A DNA stretch of 64,000 nt from Manihot esculenta (GCF_001659605.2 NC_035161.2:30117691-30181690); one strand, 5' to 3'. Shown: positions 21,501 to 40,874, counted from the stretch's first letter. Notes: generated from the letters alone by a model not told the origin. Made by a program: numbers and translations.

Positions 21501-21990
21501 AGTCAATTATTAAGCCTAGCTGTAAAGCTCATGAAGCCAATGGTTAAACTTTTTTGTTCCATTGGTAAACCAATCAAACAGAATAGTTTTCTATTTATGT
21601 TTGCATTTTGAGAATGCTTCACTTGGCACCACCCCCTAAAACATGAAGAAACTTGCAAAATCCAAGGACAAAAAATTATTGCCTTTATGCACATACTTCA
21701 ACTTCGGACAACCATAAAATGAAAGACGTACCATCAAAACCTACTTGACTGAGGTGCCATTGCATCTGCTTGAGATGGTATGTTGAATTGGCGGCCCCAG
21801 CAGTTTTACCATTCTCAAAATCCATTTGGACATATTGACTCACAGCAAAGTCTGTCACACATCCTGTATCGCTACTTAACTTATTTTCATCACGAGAACT
21901 GGATATCTTCATATGACGTTTGCCGAATCGCCGAACGTGTTTCTTGTGTTTTCTAATTGCTTTTGGTGGAGTGGACACACAACCCCCCAT
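18582..21990 (-). CDS. CW14-like protein with EDR2 C-terminal domain
   Basis: Nine coding exons on the minus strand: 21990-21732, 21483-21400, 21216-20758, 19964-19829, 19711-19549, 19454-19335, 19246-19052, 18925-18803 and 18695-18582. They join in frame to 1653 nt, 550 aa, with GT-AG introns. It begins MGGCVSTP, a strong N-myristoylation signal, followed by a basic stretch ([17 protein letters not shown]). Residues ~60-115 have the family phrases YVQMDFENG and [20 protein letters not shown]. From about residue 270 to the end is the EDR2_C (DUF1336) domain: [53 protein letters not shown] and [19 protein letters not shown]. Known relatives are Arabidopsis CW14-type proteins; unlike EDR2 itself they lack PH and START domains. 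A membrane-associated, possibly lipid-related role is inferred. An in-frame ORF extension upstream of 21990 crosses a splice acceptor and is 5' leader. Confidence 0.93.
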
Positions 21991-22760
21991 TATGACTTGT
22001 TGATTATATAAACCTGTCAACAAGAAAGTATCATCTTTATAAAAGATGCCACCAGCAAAAGACCTTGCAAAACGCAAAGTGAATTGGGATGCTACAGACA
22101 ATTCCACCAGTTCTTAAATAATCTTAGTTGTTTAGCTAAAATGCTATATGTCACAAGCAGGAGTAAGAAGTAAAGATATGGCCAGATCTATCTGTTGGCA
22201 TGAGCTGAGAGTCCCTTCACAAAATTTCAACTAGATTGTTAGAAAGGACGCTTAGATGCCATTCGGTTAGCTTCTCCAGCTACATTACCACCTCAGGGAA
22301 AAAAATGAAATTTGCTCTCTGCTAAGAACCCGAAACAAATGAATCCTACTAATGAAAGAATACCTATAATGATTATGTTGATTAAAACTTATAAAATTTG
22401 ATTCTCAGATAAGAACTGAATTTGGTCAAATGACATCTATCAGTAGAAGAATAATTATATGGAGATTGGGCACAATGAATGCAATCATCCAATTTCAAAC
22501 CAAGGGATAAAAATAAAAGAAAATCAACCAAAGCTCAAATCAATAATATAATATGTTAAAAGTAATTAAGAAATTTAACCCACCAATGTCCATTGGCATT
22601 ACAATAGCACAATTAAGAAATTTCCTACCGTGATCAGCAGTCTTACAAGAACGATCTATGAAATCTAGAGAACTTGAAAACACAACAAAAGGTAAAAATA
22701 AAATAAATTCTTTGGGGGGGGAGATTATCATAACCTTGTCAAAAAGTTCAAAACTAATAA

Positions 22761-22823
<63 letters not shown>

Positions 22824-23470
22824 TGTGCTCACTGCCAAAGAAACACCTGTTTCAATGTTAAATGAGAAACTGCTATAAGAAAGATGAATAGAATCAAGAG
22901 CAAAGGCATGACACAGGGTCCATGTCCAATAAGGTAAACAAGATAGAAACAAAATAGAATGATTCATAAATGGAAAAACTTGTCCATATCATGGTACAAT
23001 ACTATAATGTGAGAAAACGAAATGCATGAGGACGACAACGAAGGAAAAAACAATAACACCTATGAAATTAAACAGAAAGAACTTCATAGAAAACAAGACA
23101 GCAAACCGAATAAATAAGAATAATTTAAAATTCAACAAATAAAAAAACATCGTGATCCAAAACGAAATTTATCAAACACAAAATTCTCCAAAAGGGTATA
23201 ATTTAAGAACGCCATTGTAATTTGAAACAATGAAAAAAGAAGTTCTCGCATAATTCAACATTTAAATGAAAACCCAGATTAACAAAACAACATCTAAACC
23301 ATGAGAATGAAAGAGCCACCAACCTGAAGAAGAAGATAATAAGGAAATGGCTGCCTGAGGGATCCTCTCTCTGCAAATAAACAAACACCTAAAAGAAACA
23401 GAAAGAGGGAGAGATATTAGAAGAAGGGAGGGTGGTGAGACAATGGGAGAATGAGTGGGTCCGACGATGT
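21991..23470 (-). other. 5' leader and leader intron of the CW14-like gene
   Basis: A splice acceptor (TTGACAG, 22020-22014) lies 23 bases upstream of the start codon, and a plausible donor after CTTCTTCAG lies at 23323-23322. This implies a ~1.3-kb leader intron and a first exon starting near 23470. The CT-rich, TTCTTC-rich stretch on the minus strand around 23330-23440 fits a plant 5' UTR. The transcript start is inferred. Confidence 0.55.
22763..22820. repeat. (GA)n microsatellite
   Basis: About 29 uninterrupted GA repeats, within the putative leader intron of the CW14-like gene (CT on its sense strand). Confidence 0.97.
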
Positions 23471-26400
23471 CGGATCTGGGTACATTAGACAAAGAAAAAC
23501 AACAGTATGTGTTACCTTTTTTTTCCTGGTTTACGTATAAACTTGGAGCTTTTTATAGGTCTTTTCCTTTCCAATGTGCATTTAAAGAAAAGAACTCTGT
23601 TTTTAACTTTAAAAAAATGAGAGAAGAGCAAAAGCCTCTGCTTCTTCTCATTATATTTTGATTTTTGACCCCTCGAATTTAGCTTTCTTCTTGTCCTAAA
23701 TTTCGCTGGCGCCTTATAACACAGAAAGAGAGTCATTTTCTGCTGTGGTTGAATCGTCTGTTACAATGGTGGATTGTCGCATTTCCAAAGCTCTCCGTGT
23801 CCTAACGGATTTTTGGGCCTGGATTCCTCATCTGTCCTTATTTGACACGAGGCGTTATGATATTGGATGAGCGTGGGAATGTGCATGTGTACTCGATCAC
23901 AATGGTTGTCCGTAATATACTTTGTTAAAGATTAAATAGTTGATTATTTTCTAATCCCTAATTTCTATAAGTGAAAATAAAAATACTAATTTCTTTTTTT
24001 TTTATTTTGAATTGTATGATGGTAAGTATATTGCAAGAGAGTTTTATTTGTATGAATGATTATTTATCGTTTTCTTTGTAATAAAAAAGCAGACCATTTA
24101 CCTTAGATTGGACCCTTTGTGTTTTGTATTTTAGAGAATGAGTTGAAGGAAATTGAAATGAAAAGAAAATCATAGTTGGTGTCGCCATCGATATATATAA
24201 ATATAAATATATAATTATTATTTCACAGCTGAATCCAGCTGCTTTCGCACTTTGCGAGTTGCGTTGCGTAGCGTTTCTTTCTTTCTTACACTTGCCTTTT
24301 TCTTTTTCCGTAAATGAATTTTCATAAACCCAACAAAGCTAATATAAACATGCAAGTAATTTAACTGCATCAAAAAGAAAAACTTACTTTTCCATGCTTA
24401 AGACGCTAGAACATCAAATTATAAATATAAAAAATATAAAAATATATATATTAACTAATAATTATGAAACCCTAATTCTTGATTGAGGAAATATTAAAAA
24501 CCTCCGTTCTTAGAAAGTAAAACTTTTAGTATTTCATGCGGTTAAAGAGTTTAACAATAAAAATAATTTGTGAGTATCTAATTAAAACTTCATCTTGCAT
24601 GAACAGAGAATTCATTATTGTCTCTACTGTCCTATCAAAAAGTTTAGAGAAATCAAAATAGGAGAGCATGCTTATTATTTAAATATTTTCGGCCGTTATT
24701 CATTTTGCACTTGGTCAATTTGACTTTTGAAAAAATTAAAGAAAAATTATTGATTGAATAAATAAAATTTTAATAAAAAGTTAAAAAAAATCTATTAAAT
24801 TATTCCAATAAAATAATATATATTTTTAAGGAATTTTAAATTTTATCTAAATTAACTCATAAATTTTTTAGTTATACTAAAAATATCAATTGAAAATATA
24901 TAAATATTATTTTTATATAACAATAAAATATTAAGTTTGACAATTTAAATGCTTAAAATTTATTTATTATTTAAAAATATTGTATGCAGATATAAAAAAC
25001 AATATTTTATTTTTATAAAAATAAAAAAGTATTCTTAAAATATGAAAATGTATATCACTATTAAAAATATGTATAAAATATTTTAATTTTTATTGAAAAT
25101 TAGGCCTATTTAAAATGAAAAAAAAAATCAACTCGGTCAATGAAATGGTTATATATAACTCAATTAATTTTTGTGGCAGCATGGGGCTTCGTAGGTCTTG
25201 AATTTGATCAATGATTCGGGTTGACTTTTTCATTCTTCTAATTTTATTTCAGATTTCGAAAATTAGAAAATATGTGAAAATTATTTTAAAAATTTATTTT
25301 AAGAAATATTTTATATTAATCAACTATTTTTTAGAAGCATAAAAAGCAAGTGAAAATAAAATTTGTAATTTGTTAGATTTATAATATAAATTTTTAAGTA
25401 AATATTTTTTTATTTAAAATTTTAGAAATTAATATAATGTTAGTAATGTAGCAGTTTGAATAAAATAAAAAGAGAGGATTTTGTGGCGAAAGTACTTCCA
25501 TGAAAAGGACAATCTGTTCACATGGAAGAGCACTAGCACGCACGTGCGAGCCCCCATGCACAAACAGAATCGCACTAATTATCGTGTCAGTAGTTAGTGG
25601 AGGCACACCATTAGCCTAATTAATTAATTACCTTGCTTTGCAATAATAATAATAATAATATGCACATCATTAATTGTATAATTTTATTGGTCGATCCTAT
25701 TTTTGTATTTTTCTTTAATTTTGAACAAATAATTACAACTATTGTAATCATACTTTTTTTTTTCTTAAATTTAATATTAATTAAAATGATATGTATATTT
25801 CATTCGTTTTAAAATTTTTATTTATTTTTTTATATATTAAAAAATATAAAATTTTTAATTATATCTATTCTAATTTTAAATTATATATTATAATTTCATT
25901 TAACAACGCCCAAATATGGAGTAAAAAAATGCAATACAAGATTAAAGGGATTGTATTCGGTTTAAATTGAAATAATCAATCAAATCGAATCGAATTAATT
26001 TAAAATTTTAATTTAATTTTTTATTTATTTAAGTTCAATTTAATTTTTAATTTTAAAATTTTAATTATTTTAGTTCGATTCAGTTTTGATTTGAAAAAAA
26101 TTGAAAAAATTGAATCTAATATATTAATGATAATAGTATATTATTTTTAATAATATAAAAAAATTAAATCATATTAAAATTAAAATATTTCAATTAAATT
26201 TTGAAATATTAAAAGTAAAGTGTAAAAAATAAAAAATTTATTAAAAATTTAAATTATTAAACTGAATTAAATTAAATTGAATCAAAATGGTTCGATTTGA
26301 TTTAATTCTCGATTAAAATCAATTCAATTTAATTTTTATAAATACTAAAATTCTAATTTTTAATTTATTGGATTTAATTAAATTTAACCGATGAAAATGA

Positions 26401-28000
26401 TTGCCTTATTATGATTAAAGAGGAAATAATGATTGTATTAGATAGTGTATAGGAGCATTATGACTACATACTCTTCACCAAATAAAAAGGATAAAGCTTT
26501 GTTTTGAAAAAAAAAAAAAAAAAAAAAAAGGATAAAGCTAAACACATCCATAATTTCTGACAGAAGGAATGTAATTTGGAATTTTAAATGTAGGTATTTT
26601 TCAGTCCTGTTTTGATGTCGTTTTCTCCTTTTACTTTATGTTAGTCGTATGATAAAGAGAATCAAAATCACAAAAAGAGAAGGCATATCCTCAATGCTCC
26701 ATCAAATCATATACATATCTTCTCTTGCTTTCTTATGATAAAATTAATTAATATTTATATACTCATGTTCTAAAAAATTAGAGTTACTTATTTTTTAAAA
26801 AATAAAAATATATTTCATATAATTACAACAATAAATTTTATATTATTATTTTAATATATTTACTGCTCATCATTTCTTTTTATTTCGAATTATTTGCATT
26901 ATAAAAAAAGAGATTATTTGATTTGATTCATAAAATAACGACTGAGATTTTAGAATTTAATTTTCTGTCAATAAAAGGTTTTATATGCTGACGATAGTAT
27001 TTTGGAGAGTTACCGTTATATTCAATAATCACTCTTTCTTCGGCTAGTGTGGCTAAAAGCTCCTCTCCATCGCCTCCTTAAATTTTTTTTTTTTTTTTTT
27101 TGTAAAGCTGGAATATTTTAATCTTCAACACTAATTATTTCTTATTTTCGACGTCTCTTGAAATTCAATCTAAGTTTCTTCCAGAATAATTTAGTGGTGA
27201 GGTCATATGGTGGTTGCTCTGCATGTATTGGCTCATCACTTTTAAATTAGTAAGGGTTATTGGTTTGATTTGATTTGATCTAATATGAGCTGGTTGAATT
27301 ATGATTTCTTTAGATTTGCTATGGATCTCAACTACTACTTACCTGTACTTTGCCTTTAAAGTACACTTTTTTTGCATTCTAATTGAAAAAAAAAAAAATC
27401 AAAGTCTATATTTTGGGATGGGAAGTTAATCAATTTAATTTATTTTTTAAATAAAAAAATTATTTTGGCAAGGGATGTAAATGCATCTGGAGAATCACCT
27501 CTGGCCTTCTCTCTATTTATTTTAAAGCAAAATAAAAGAATCGGGCAATTGGACCTAGTAAATGTAGGCCTAATAGGACATAGCCCATAGGGCCGTAATT
27601 GAAATGTTTGCATTTTAGATACAATCCTCACATAACTTAATTCTCTCAAACTATAGCTTAATACCTTATTAGGCAATTTGGCAAACTAGAATCTATCAGG
27701 CAGTTATCCAATTTAGAGGTTCAGAATTTTGGAAAAAAGCATTCAAGTAAATACAAAAAGTCTTGACTTTTAATTTCTTGGTATCTTGAACATAGCCATG
27801 GCTGTTTTTGCCTCAAAACGATTGGGAAACAGTAAATTCCCTTTTCCAATTTCTCTATCCACTCTAATGATCCTGCCAATTGAACATGTAAAAACACAAC
27901 TGAAGTTGCTATAGTCCATAACTGGTATTAGAGAACTAGAATTTTCCCCATTTCTATGTACAATTGAAGAGTGATTTTTCCTGATCCTCAAAAACCCATA
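23471..28000. other. Long AT-rich intergenic region
   Basis: No gene supported. The extreme AT content holds homopolymer runs (A-run about 26508-26529, T-runs near 27082-27100) and short microsatellites such as (AAT)n near 25641. Around 25950-26390 there is a degenerate repeat rich in TCAAATCGAATCGAATT-like words, similar in style to 51900-52060. Small ORFs (25394-25606, 27440-27676, 27770-27991, all minus) have no recognisable motif. Confidence 0.6.
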
Positions 28001-28858
28001 TCAAAGAAGCTCATCTAAACTTTGTAAACTACCAGAAATTCTCCTATCCTCTTTCACAATCTCAATTTGAACCCGATCTGATTCATAGCTCTTGACGATC
28101 AAGCAACAAGCAATTGTGTCAAGCACTATAAGAAGAGAAAACATAATGGAAATTAACCATCCTTCCACAATCATGGACGCATTAGCCCTTCTTGAGAGAT
28201 GATAAGCCCTTATAACTCTGTACTGAAACAGAGATTCAATAGCAACAAATCCCAGATTGATGGGAAGAGCCAACAACAAGGCCATTGAATTTGCTCCCTG
28301 CTTAACCAGCCACGCCCTGTGTATAGCCCTGTACCCACTGCAATCATCCATCCCTGCTACAACCAAAGCTAAGTTGCCAATGATCATGGCATTCGTCAAG
28401 ACCATATAGAGGACAACTCCAGCTGCCAGCACAAACAGAGGACTTTTTGATGATAACCCATAAATTTTTTCTACAAAATTGGAAGCAACAACAAGAAGAA
28501 GGAAAAGACTTGTATTGCAAAGATATGTTGAAACAAGAGGCTTGTAAAGTGATGAAACAGCAGGTTTATGTTGATCATGGCTATGTAGATTTTTTATTAT
28601 GGATGCTTTTGCGACCACAAGAGAGGACAGAGCAAAAGGGAGACTGATAACATAGCTGAATATCACTTGAGAAAAATTCAGATCAAGAAGAGAAATTCTT
28701 GTAAGAGGGAAAATTGATTTGGTTTGTGAACAAGATTGAAACAAGAGAACTGAAGCTGAGAAGGGAAGCAAAAGGATTACTGGGTTGGTGATGTAATAGT
28801 GAAAATCTTTCAGTAAAACAAAGATTGATCTTCTAATAATTTTTGCAGCCCTCTCCAT
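28001..28858 (-). CDS. Uncharacterised multi-pass membrane protein
   Basis: A single-exon ORF. I take the ATG at 28858 (MERAAKIIRRSIFVLLKDF) as start, giving 285 aa. The same frame is open to an ATG at 28993, adding 45 residues. Starting at 28858 leaves a short basic N-terminus before the first hydrophobic segment, as in similar plant proteins. About six hydrophobic stretches are visible, including NPVILLLPFSASVLLFQS, FVLAAGVVLYMVL, MALLLALPINLGFVAI and ISIMFSLLIVLDTIACCLIV, then a charged tail. It resembles plant families annotated only as transmembrane protein. No enzyme motif or transport signature is seen, and I propose no function. Confidence 0.75.
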   Translation of the reverse strand: MERAAKIIRRSIFVLLKDFHYYITNPVILLLPFSASVLLFQSCSQTKSIFPLTRISLLDLNFSQVIFSYVISLPFALSSLVVAKASIIKNLHSHDQHKPAVSSLYKPLVSTYLCNTSLFLLLVVASNFVEKIYGLSSKSPLFVLAAGVVLYMVLTNAMIIGNLALVVAGMDDCSGYRAIHRAWLVKQGANSMALLLALPINLGFVAIESLFQYRVIRAYHLSRRANASMIVEGWLISIMFSLLIVLDTIACCLIVKSYESDRVQIEIVKEDRRISGSLQSLDELL

Positions 28859-29059
28859 GAGAACAGAAGATCTGCTGCTTCTGTTCCTTTGCCTTGGAGA
28901 AGAGAGATTTAAGCAAGTGAAGACAAATAAAGAGATAAGAGATGAACAAGGCTTTAAGATTTTATTATTGATGGTTAGGTTGAAATTTACCAATCTCTAT
29001 TCAACTAACGGAACCAACACTAACTGCCAATCAAGGAGTGATGGTTTTAGACAGAATTA

Positions 29060-31049
29060 GAGCAGGAATGGAGTCTAAGCTTTTTATGGTTAGCTTAGAT
29101 AGCAAATGGGGGCAGAGATAATATCAAATAGTTTATGGTAATTTAGGTGAGATTAAGTATTGGATTGCTATTATAGAAACTGTGATCTTATCTAACCTTC
29201 CAAATGTGCTTTTTTTTTTTTTTTTTTTCCTTTGTGGGTGATACGTTACCTGCACGAGAAAATGGATTTAATTATGGTGGGAATATTATCATCTTTCCAT
29301 TGAAGCTCTCTCTATCCATACATGGGATAAGGTTAAACCATATCCAAAAAGGGAATACTCTATAGAAGGAAGTAAAGTAAAGTGAGTTCTTCTTCTGAAA
29401 TAAAAAGAAAAAGCTTTTCTTAAAAATGATATTGTAAAATAACGTTTTTCATGATTTTTAAATTTTAATATTTTTTATTATTTGTGAGGAAAAAAAATAA
29501 TTTTTAAATGTATTTGAAGGATTTTTTAGAAAAACTTTCAAAAATGTTAAAATTAAAAAACTTCATCCTTTCAATGCATATTCAAAGTTTTTTAATTTTG
29601 AAAATCTTTTTATTACTTAAAAGAAAAAAACCTTTCTCAAACAAAGATAAGGATTAGACAATGTTTGCAGATGAAGGCTTTCACCTTCTAGAACGGCTAC
29701 AAGATGGGCTATGCACAGGCCTGAAGCCCAGGAATTTTGAAGGCTTTGTTGGTTTTAAGTTGCTAGATTTTTCACTCCCTCCCTCCTCGCGTTTTTTCCA
29801 CCTTTTTTTATTTCAGGTGTCTAGAAATGATCATGGTTCGATTCCAACTCAAATCGACTTGCAGCAAAGCTAATTTTAAAAAAAAAATATTAATTAGTTT
29901 GTGTATTTTTAGTTCTTTACTCAAAGATATTACTTTTATAGAGACGATGGTTCAAGGTTTAAGAAATAACAAATTTATATGGTTGTGTTTAAGTTAATGG
30001 TTGAAATATTAGAGAGATTAAAGAATAAGTAAAAATAAAATAAAATATTTAATATATTTTAAAATGAAAAAAAAATTGAATAATTAATTTCATTTAAATG
30101 AGTGAAATTAATCATAACTTTTACTAATAGCATCACTATTTTCATTTAGGCTATTATCTGTTATCTCAATTTACCTCTAAACGTTTACACTAAAGTAGAG
30201 ATTACCATTAAATTATGTACTTTATTAAATAAATAATTATAAAAATTAAATTAAAATATGTGAAAAATAATTAAATAAAAAATATGTCATTTTTTAGTCT
30301 TAATTCAATAAAAAAGTAAATTATTGAGAAGGAAAAAATTAAATGAAAAATTTTTTTAGACTTAAATTAAATGCACTTTGTGCCAATATTTTTTATTTAG
30401 TTTTTATTTTATTTATTTCTAAATATATATGAGAGTAACATTTATAAATAATTATAATATTTAAGATAGGAATGAATTATAAACCAAAATTTTATTATTA
30501 AAATTAAAAATATATAGATTTAGTTATTTATTTTATAAAATTTTAAAAATTAAAATATAATTTATTTAAATTAAAAATTATTTTTAATTAATTTTAAAAT
30601 ACCACATTAGTTTTTATTGATGTAGTGGAGCCTATATAATTATTTTTTATTATAAATTAAATTATATAACCTTACTTAAAAAAATAAAATCATAGAATTA
30701 TTTTTTTTGTTTTATTAAAATTAACTTCTTAGATTTTATTTTTAAATAAAATTAAGATATTAATGTAATTTTATAAAATCAACACAAGTTGATTAAAATT
30801 TTATTAGACTTAAGAAGATTAGTGTTATAAAATATATAAATATTTAATTGAATAATTCAAATATCGAAACTAATTAATTAATTTAATAAATACAAAAATC
30901 TGACAGTAACTTACTAATAATAATAAAAAAAAAATCTCCCGAGGCCAAGATTAAGAAATCCGAAAAGCGAATTCTGTGGCAAGAGGACAACACTGTCATT
31001 AAATAGCAACACGAGGGTAGAAATTTAAATTAAAAAATAAATAAACAAA
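29060..31049. other. AT-rich intergenic region
   Basis: Contains long T and A runs (for example about 29210-29228) and degenerate AT sequence. An ORF at 29661-29873 has no motif. No gene is supported. Confidence 0.6.
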
Positions 31050-31204
31050 TGAAAAATCTATCGTCTTCTGAGAGGAGGGAGAGAGAAATTAACTCCTTGC
31101 GTTTTAAGATAATCGAAGGGTCTCTGTAATTTTTCTCTCTCTACCGTTCCCTTCTTTTCGAGCTCCATTGTTGTCTCTTTGGCCCACTGATTCTCCGTTT
31201 CTCG
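31050..31204 (+). other. Non-coding first exon of the SnRK1 alpha gene
   Basis: A CT-rich leader-like stretch with TTTTTCTCTCTCTACC, ending at a good donor (TTTCTCG followed by GTAAGT, 31205). The next exon carries the start codon, so a ~1.25-kb leader intron is inferred. The exact transcript start is not determined. Confidence 0.55.
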
Positions 31205-32459
31205 GTAAGTCCGTATCTGTTTATAGGCTGCATGCTTGAGTGGCTTAATGAATGTGTTTAGATCTGTGGAAGCTAGGTTGTACACAGATTATTGAATTTC
31301 GATTAAGTTTTTGAGGAATTGAGTTTTTTTTTTTTTTTTGTTCCTTAATCAAAGCCTAATCGGGTTTGGTTCCTTTAAATTTCGATTTGCTTGTGCTGTG
31401 TATTCTCCTTATTAGAGTTCTCTTTTTCTGGGTTGTTATTTTACTTTTTATGTAAAGCTTTTGAAGCTAAGGGTGGTTTAAACTTGGGCTGGAAATATGT
31501 ACTTTTGAGAGATTGGTTGTATGGAGGAGGCATGGAGCTGAAGTGCTACATTAAGTTTTGATAGGAGTGTTTTAGATTACCTGTCTTGCCTACATATGTG
31601 AATCTGAGGCATTTGATGAAACAGATGGATTTTTTTTTCTTCAGCCAAGTAGTTCTCTGAACTGGTTGGAATGGAGGAAATGGGTCCATATGATAGCCAA
31701 GTCTAATTAGTTTGGGATTAAAGCTTAGCTGACTGAGTTTATAAATTGTCAAATTTAATGCTCCGTCTGATACTGTATTTTGGTTTCTGAATTATTTGTG
31801 CATACTGTTCTTTAGTAACCATGTCTACTTAAATGCTTTCATGGATATAATTATAAGTGAAGCATGAACTTCATGAAAGATGTCTGCTCGTACTTATTAA
31901 TGACTATACACTCTACTCTTGATGTTTTGTCTATCCTCTTTATGATTGGAACATGTGTGGAGGAGGATCTGAATTCCTAGAAGTACTGTGATTTTTTGTT
32001 TGACTAGCAAATAAATCCTTTGAGGTGCACAAGATGGTGTAATGCAACTCAAGGGTACTCCAAGAATAATGTTTATGCATGGGCACAATATTTTATCGTA
32101 AACTGAGTGCTGCTAAAATTGTCTTATCTGTTTTTAGAATGTAGTTTCGAGAATGCAATTCTGTTATTGGTTGATGTATATACATTGTCCTTTTAAATTT
32201 CTACCAGCCATTGGGATGACATTTATCCATGGAGATTATGTTATTATTTCTATAAGTTAAACTTCTTAGTTTCAAAATTTTATTGGGACAATGCTTATCT
32301 GAAGTGGTTTGCTGTGACCCTTCCATCAAAATTCTACTTCTTTACTCATTACACAATATTTGTTCAAGTATAGACATCACTGTCAAGTTTATATGATTGC
32401 TACATTTTTCATTAGAGTTCTATTTTATTCTATAGTTTTCATCCTTTTGTGATAGGAAA

Positions 32460-37986
<5,527 letters not shown>

Positions 37987-39559
37987 AATGAGAAACGGTA
38001 GGCTCTTTCTCTGGACCACGGACCTCTCATTATGCCTGTGAATAAGAAACCACGGTGTAAATAACTCTGTTGTTAAATTTGACTTACGATTACTGTTTTA
38101 ATTTTTCCCTCAATTTTAAATGGGCAATTGTTAGGTAAAAGCTGACTTCCAGCACACAAGTTGGCTAAGTTACCATTAATCCTTTTTGACAGTCTGTTAT
38201 GTCTTTCAGTAGGATCTCTTTTCATTTTAAAGGGGAATTTTATAATTTCTAAAGAGAGGATTAACCTCTTCTTCCATTGGCTCTTGCCTTTTAGCATGTA
38301 ATTATTTCTGCAGTGTGTTTGTAATCATATATTCTTGATTGGTCTGTGTTGTGTCGAGTCTGATTTTGAAGTATATGTAAACTACATTTTGGTTCCTGTA
38401 ATTTAGTGAAATATACATGTTAGTTTCTATATTTTGTAGTTTTAAAAATTAATAAATTAGTCCTAATGCTGAGAAATGCAGTTGAGTGTTTTTTATAAAA
38501 TTGATCTATAATTTAATTTCTATGATTTCATAAATCTTAAGAAATTACTCCCTATAAAATATACATACTATAAGTTATCATTAAATAAAGGGCAAGTTAT
38601 TATGAGGTTTTGGTTTTTGTTAAAAGTAATTCTTAATCTTTATATTTTAATCACTCTAAGTAACATGTTTATGTAAAATCAAAATTTTTAGCTTTTCTGT
38701 GATAAAAAATATTAATAATATAAATTTTGCTTGATAGAAGAATTAAATAATTTAATTTTATAAAACAAATTGAGTGATTAAAGATATGGGCTAAATAGTT
38801 AATTGAAGCAAAATTTAGGAACTTGTTTACAATGATTATATATGAATAAGCAATTTTCTTTTAATGAAAATCTCATATATCATTTCCAAAAGGTGGTAAT
38901 AATAAAATAATATCAACTCCTATGACAGCCTAGTATTTTGTGTAAGTGGCGGTACTGGAATTTTCTTTTCCCCAAAATGGGGTTCTTGTATATGAAAAAT
39001 AACTTTTTTTTTAAAAAAATTCAAATAATTATTATTTGTCTTCTTTTGAATCTTAAATCATATATTCTTTAAATTTCTCCTAAGTTAAACAGAAAAAAAA
39101 CATAGAAATGATTTCTAATTAGAAGAAAAATAAATCATTGTGTAAATCTCTAATTTTCTATAATCTAAGATCTATAAATTTTTTTTATAGAATATTAGGT
39201 ATTATTTTATTCAAAGGAGATGCATGAATCAATGTCTATGTAAAGAGATATGCCATATAATTTTCCCTTTTCACAAAAAAACGAATTATTTAAGAATAAC
39301 ATGCATGAATATTTAAGAATAGGAAGATGGTGAAAATCAAACTTGAAATTCACATATTTTTACACTAAAGATAATAATTCTGAATGAAAATAAAGAATCT
39401 TTAACTAAGATCAAGTAGTTGTGTATGGTTTCAGCTATATCGTGATGGTAAATCATGTATGGATGTTTCTCAACATTTACATATATATAACTAAAGATTA
39501 GAATTGCCTGATATCGATTCAACTATGTGTGGTTGACTTGTGAATCTCAGAGTATGAAA
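37987..39559. other. SnRK1 3' region and AT-rich intergenic sequence
   Basis: The first ~350 bp are probably the SnRK1 3' UTR. About 38385-38480 resembles part of the intron-9 MITE (GGTTCCTGTAATTTAG). The remainder is AT-rich without genes; the ORF at 39337-39522 has no motif. Confidence 0.5.
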
Positions 39560-40816
39560 TTAGTTAACAAAGCATATTGGTGGAAGATCAAGGGAATTCC
39601 AAAGCGACAATTCACCATCATTGCTCAAAGAAGATGATGAAGCAGAAGCCTCCATTTTAATTGAGGAGCTTTGTGAGTTCTCCTGTTTCTTCTCCATTAC
39701 TTCCAAATTCTCTTCTTTTGCTTTCCTCTCCTTCTCTTTGATCTTGCCACATGCGTCTCGAAGATTGGTCAATTGAGCAGACCTTTCTCTTCCCTTCACA
39801 TTTCCTGATTCGAGCTTCAACCTTATGCACTCAGGAATCCCATTGAAGGCATAAAGAGAAGCAGAGAATTTTCTTTCATATTTCATCCTCTTCATGGCTG
39901 CTCTAAGCATTGAACACTCATCTCCAAAGGTCACTGGCTCCACTGGCTCATCAATCTCTTCTGCAATTTCGAAAGGAGAGTAGTAACAAGATGATTCAAC
40001 ATCATCAACAAAATGGAAATCTAAGGCACCCATATCGATCCCTTCTCCTTCGTCTTCTTCCTCATCTTCTTCGCCTTCATCTTCTGAGTTGTTAACATTA
40101 AAGCTACAAGACTCTGCTATATCATGCCAGTTACAGTACTCAAAATCCAATTCTCTCCCTCCATTATCTTCTTTCTCAGTTAAACATGGCTCGAGACTTC
40201 TTTCCATGTAATCAACAGCACTTGAACTAGTAGTATTAATGTTATCGTTGCTGCAAGTGGTGTAATCTTCAGGATCATTGAGGAAATCAGTGAATTGGGT
40301 GTCTGAAAAATCTGCTGTTTCTTCTCTATATTCTTCCACTTCTTGCAGTTCTTGCAGATTGATGGGAAGAGAAGGGGGCACAGAAGGGGGACTAGCTTTG
40401 AGCCTTTGGAGAAGAAGATTCGTAATCTTTGAAGGGAGAGCTGGAGTTGTTGAAGAAGATGAAGAACAAGGCCAGAAATTTGTTCTTGTATTGGCACCAC
40501 GAAGCAAACAAGCAGCTTCATCATAAGCTCTTGCTGCTTCCTCAGCAGTATCAAAGGTACCTAACCGCACCCGTATTTTTTGAATGGTGTCCTTAATCTC
40601 AGCAACCCATCTGCCTGAAGGCCTTTGCCGGACACCGACAAATCGCTTCCTAACTCTCCTGACACCTCCTAGTGCACCTTCCTTGACCATCTCATCCCAG
40701 GCCACGGTTGCTTCAGTAGAGTTTTTGTCCTCCACAGCTTCACCACCACCCTTTCTCTTCCGACCCATATCTTCCTTAGTTAGTTGTTTTAGCAGAGTCT
40801 TGTGGGTTGTGGGCAA
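39560..40816 (-). CDS. AP2/ERF transcription factor, ERN1/RAP2-11-like
   Basis: Single-exon ORF of 418 aa; the internal Met17 (MGRKRKGGG, 40768) is an equally plausible start. One AP2/ERF DNA-binding domain spans residues about 59-115, from [18 protein letters not shown] to [21 protein letters not shown], preceded by a basic stretch. Ala and Asp at the positions typical of ERF-type (rather than DREB-type) domains suggest GCC-box-like binding. The phrase [13 protein letters not shown], an acidic Glu/Asp run near residues 245-265, and the C-terminal [19 protein letters not shown] match the ERN1/RAP2-11 group, which includes legume nodulation factors and a potassium-response factor. The long C-terminus is charged and Ser-rich. 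A TATA box lies 59 bp upstream of the first ATG. Confidence 0.9.
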   Translation of the reverse strand: MPTTHKTLLKQLTKEDMGRKRKGGGEAVEDKNSTEATVAWDEMVKEGALGGVRRVRKRFVGVRQRPSGRWVAEIKDTIQKIRVRLGTFDTAEEAARAYDEAACLLRGANTRTNFWPCSSSSSTTPALPSKITNLLLQRLKASPPSVPPSLPINLQELQEVEEYREETADFSDTQFTDFLNDPEDYTTCSNDNINTTSSSAVDYMERSLEPCLTEKEDNGGRELDFEYCNWHDIAESCSFNVNNSEDEGEEDEEEDEGEGIDMGALDFHFVDDVESSCYYSPFEIAEEIDEPVEPVTFGDECSMLRAAMKRMKYERKFSASLYAFNGIPECIRLKLESGNVKGRERSAQLTNLRDACGKIKEKERKAKEENLEVMEKKQENSQSSSIKMEASASSSSLSNDGELSLWNSLDLPPICFVN

Positions 40817-40874
40817 GGAAATAGATGGCAGTTGGTGGTTTAGTTGCTATGGTTTCCTTCCATGGAAGGTGGTG

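Noticed and set aside
21991..22107. N-terminal extension (MELSVASQ...) of the CW14-like protein
   Set aside because: It crosses a splice acceptor at 22014, and family members begin MGGCVS, whose glycine must be at position 2 for myristoylation.
22658..22861. ORF with Arg-Glu repeats
   Set aside because: It is only the translation of the (GA)n microsatellite in a leader intron.
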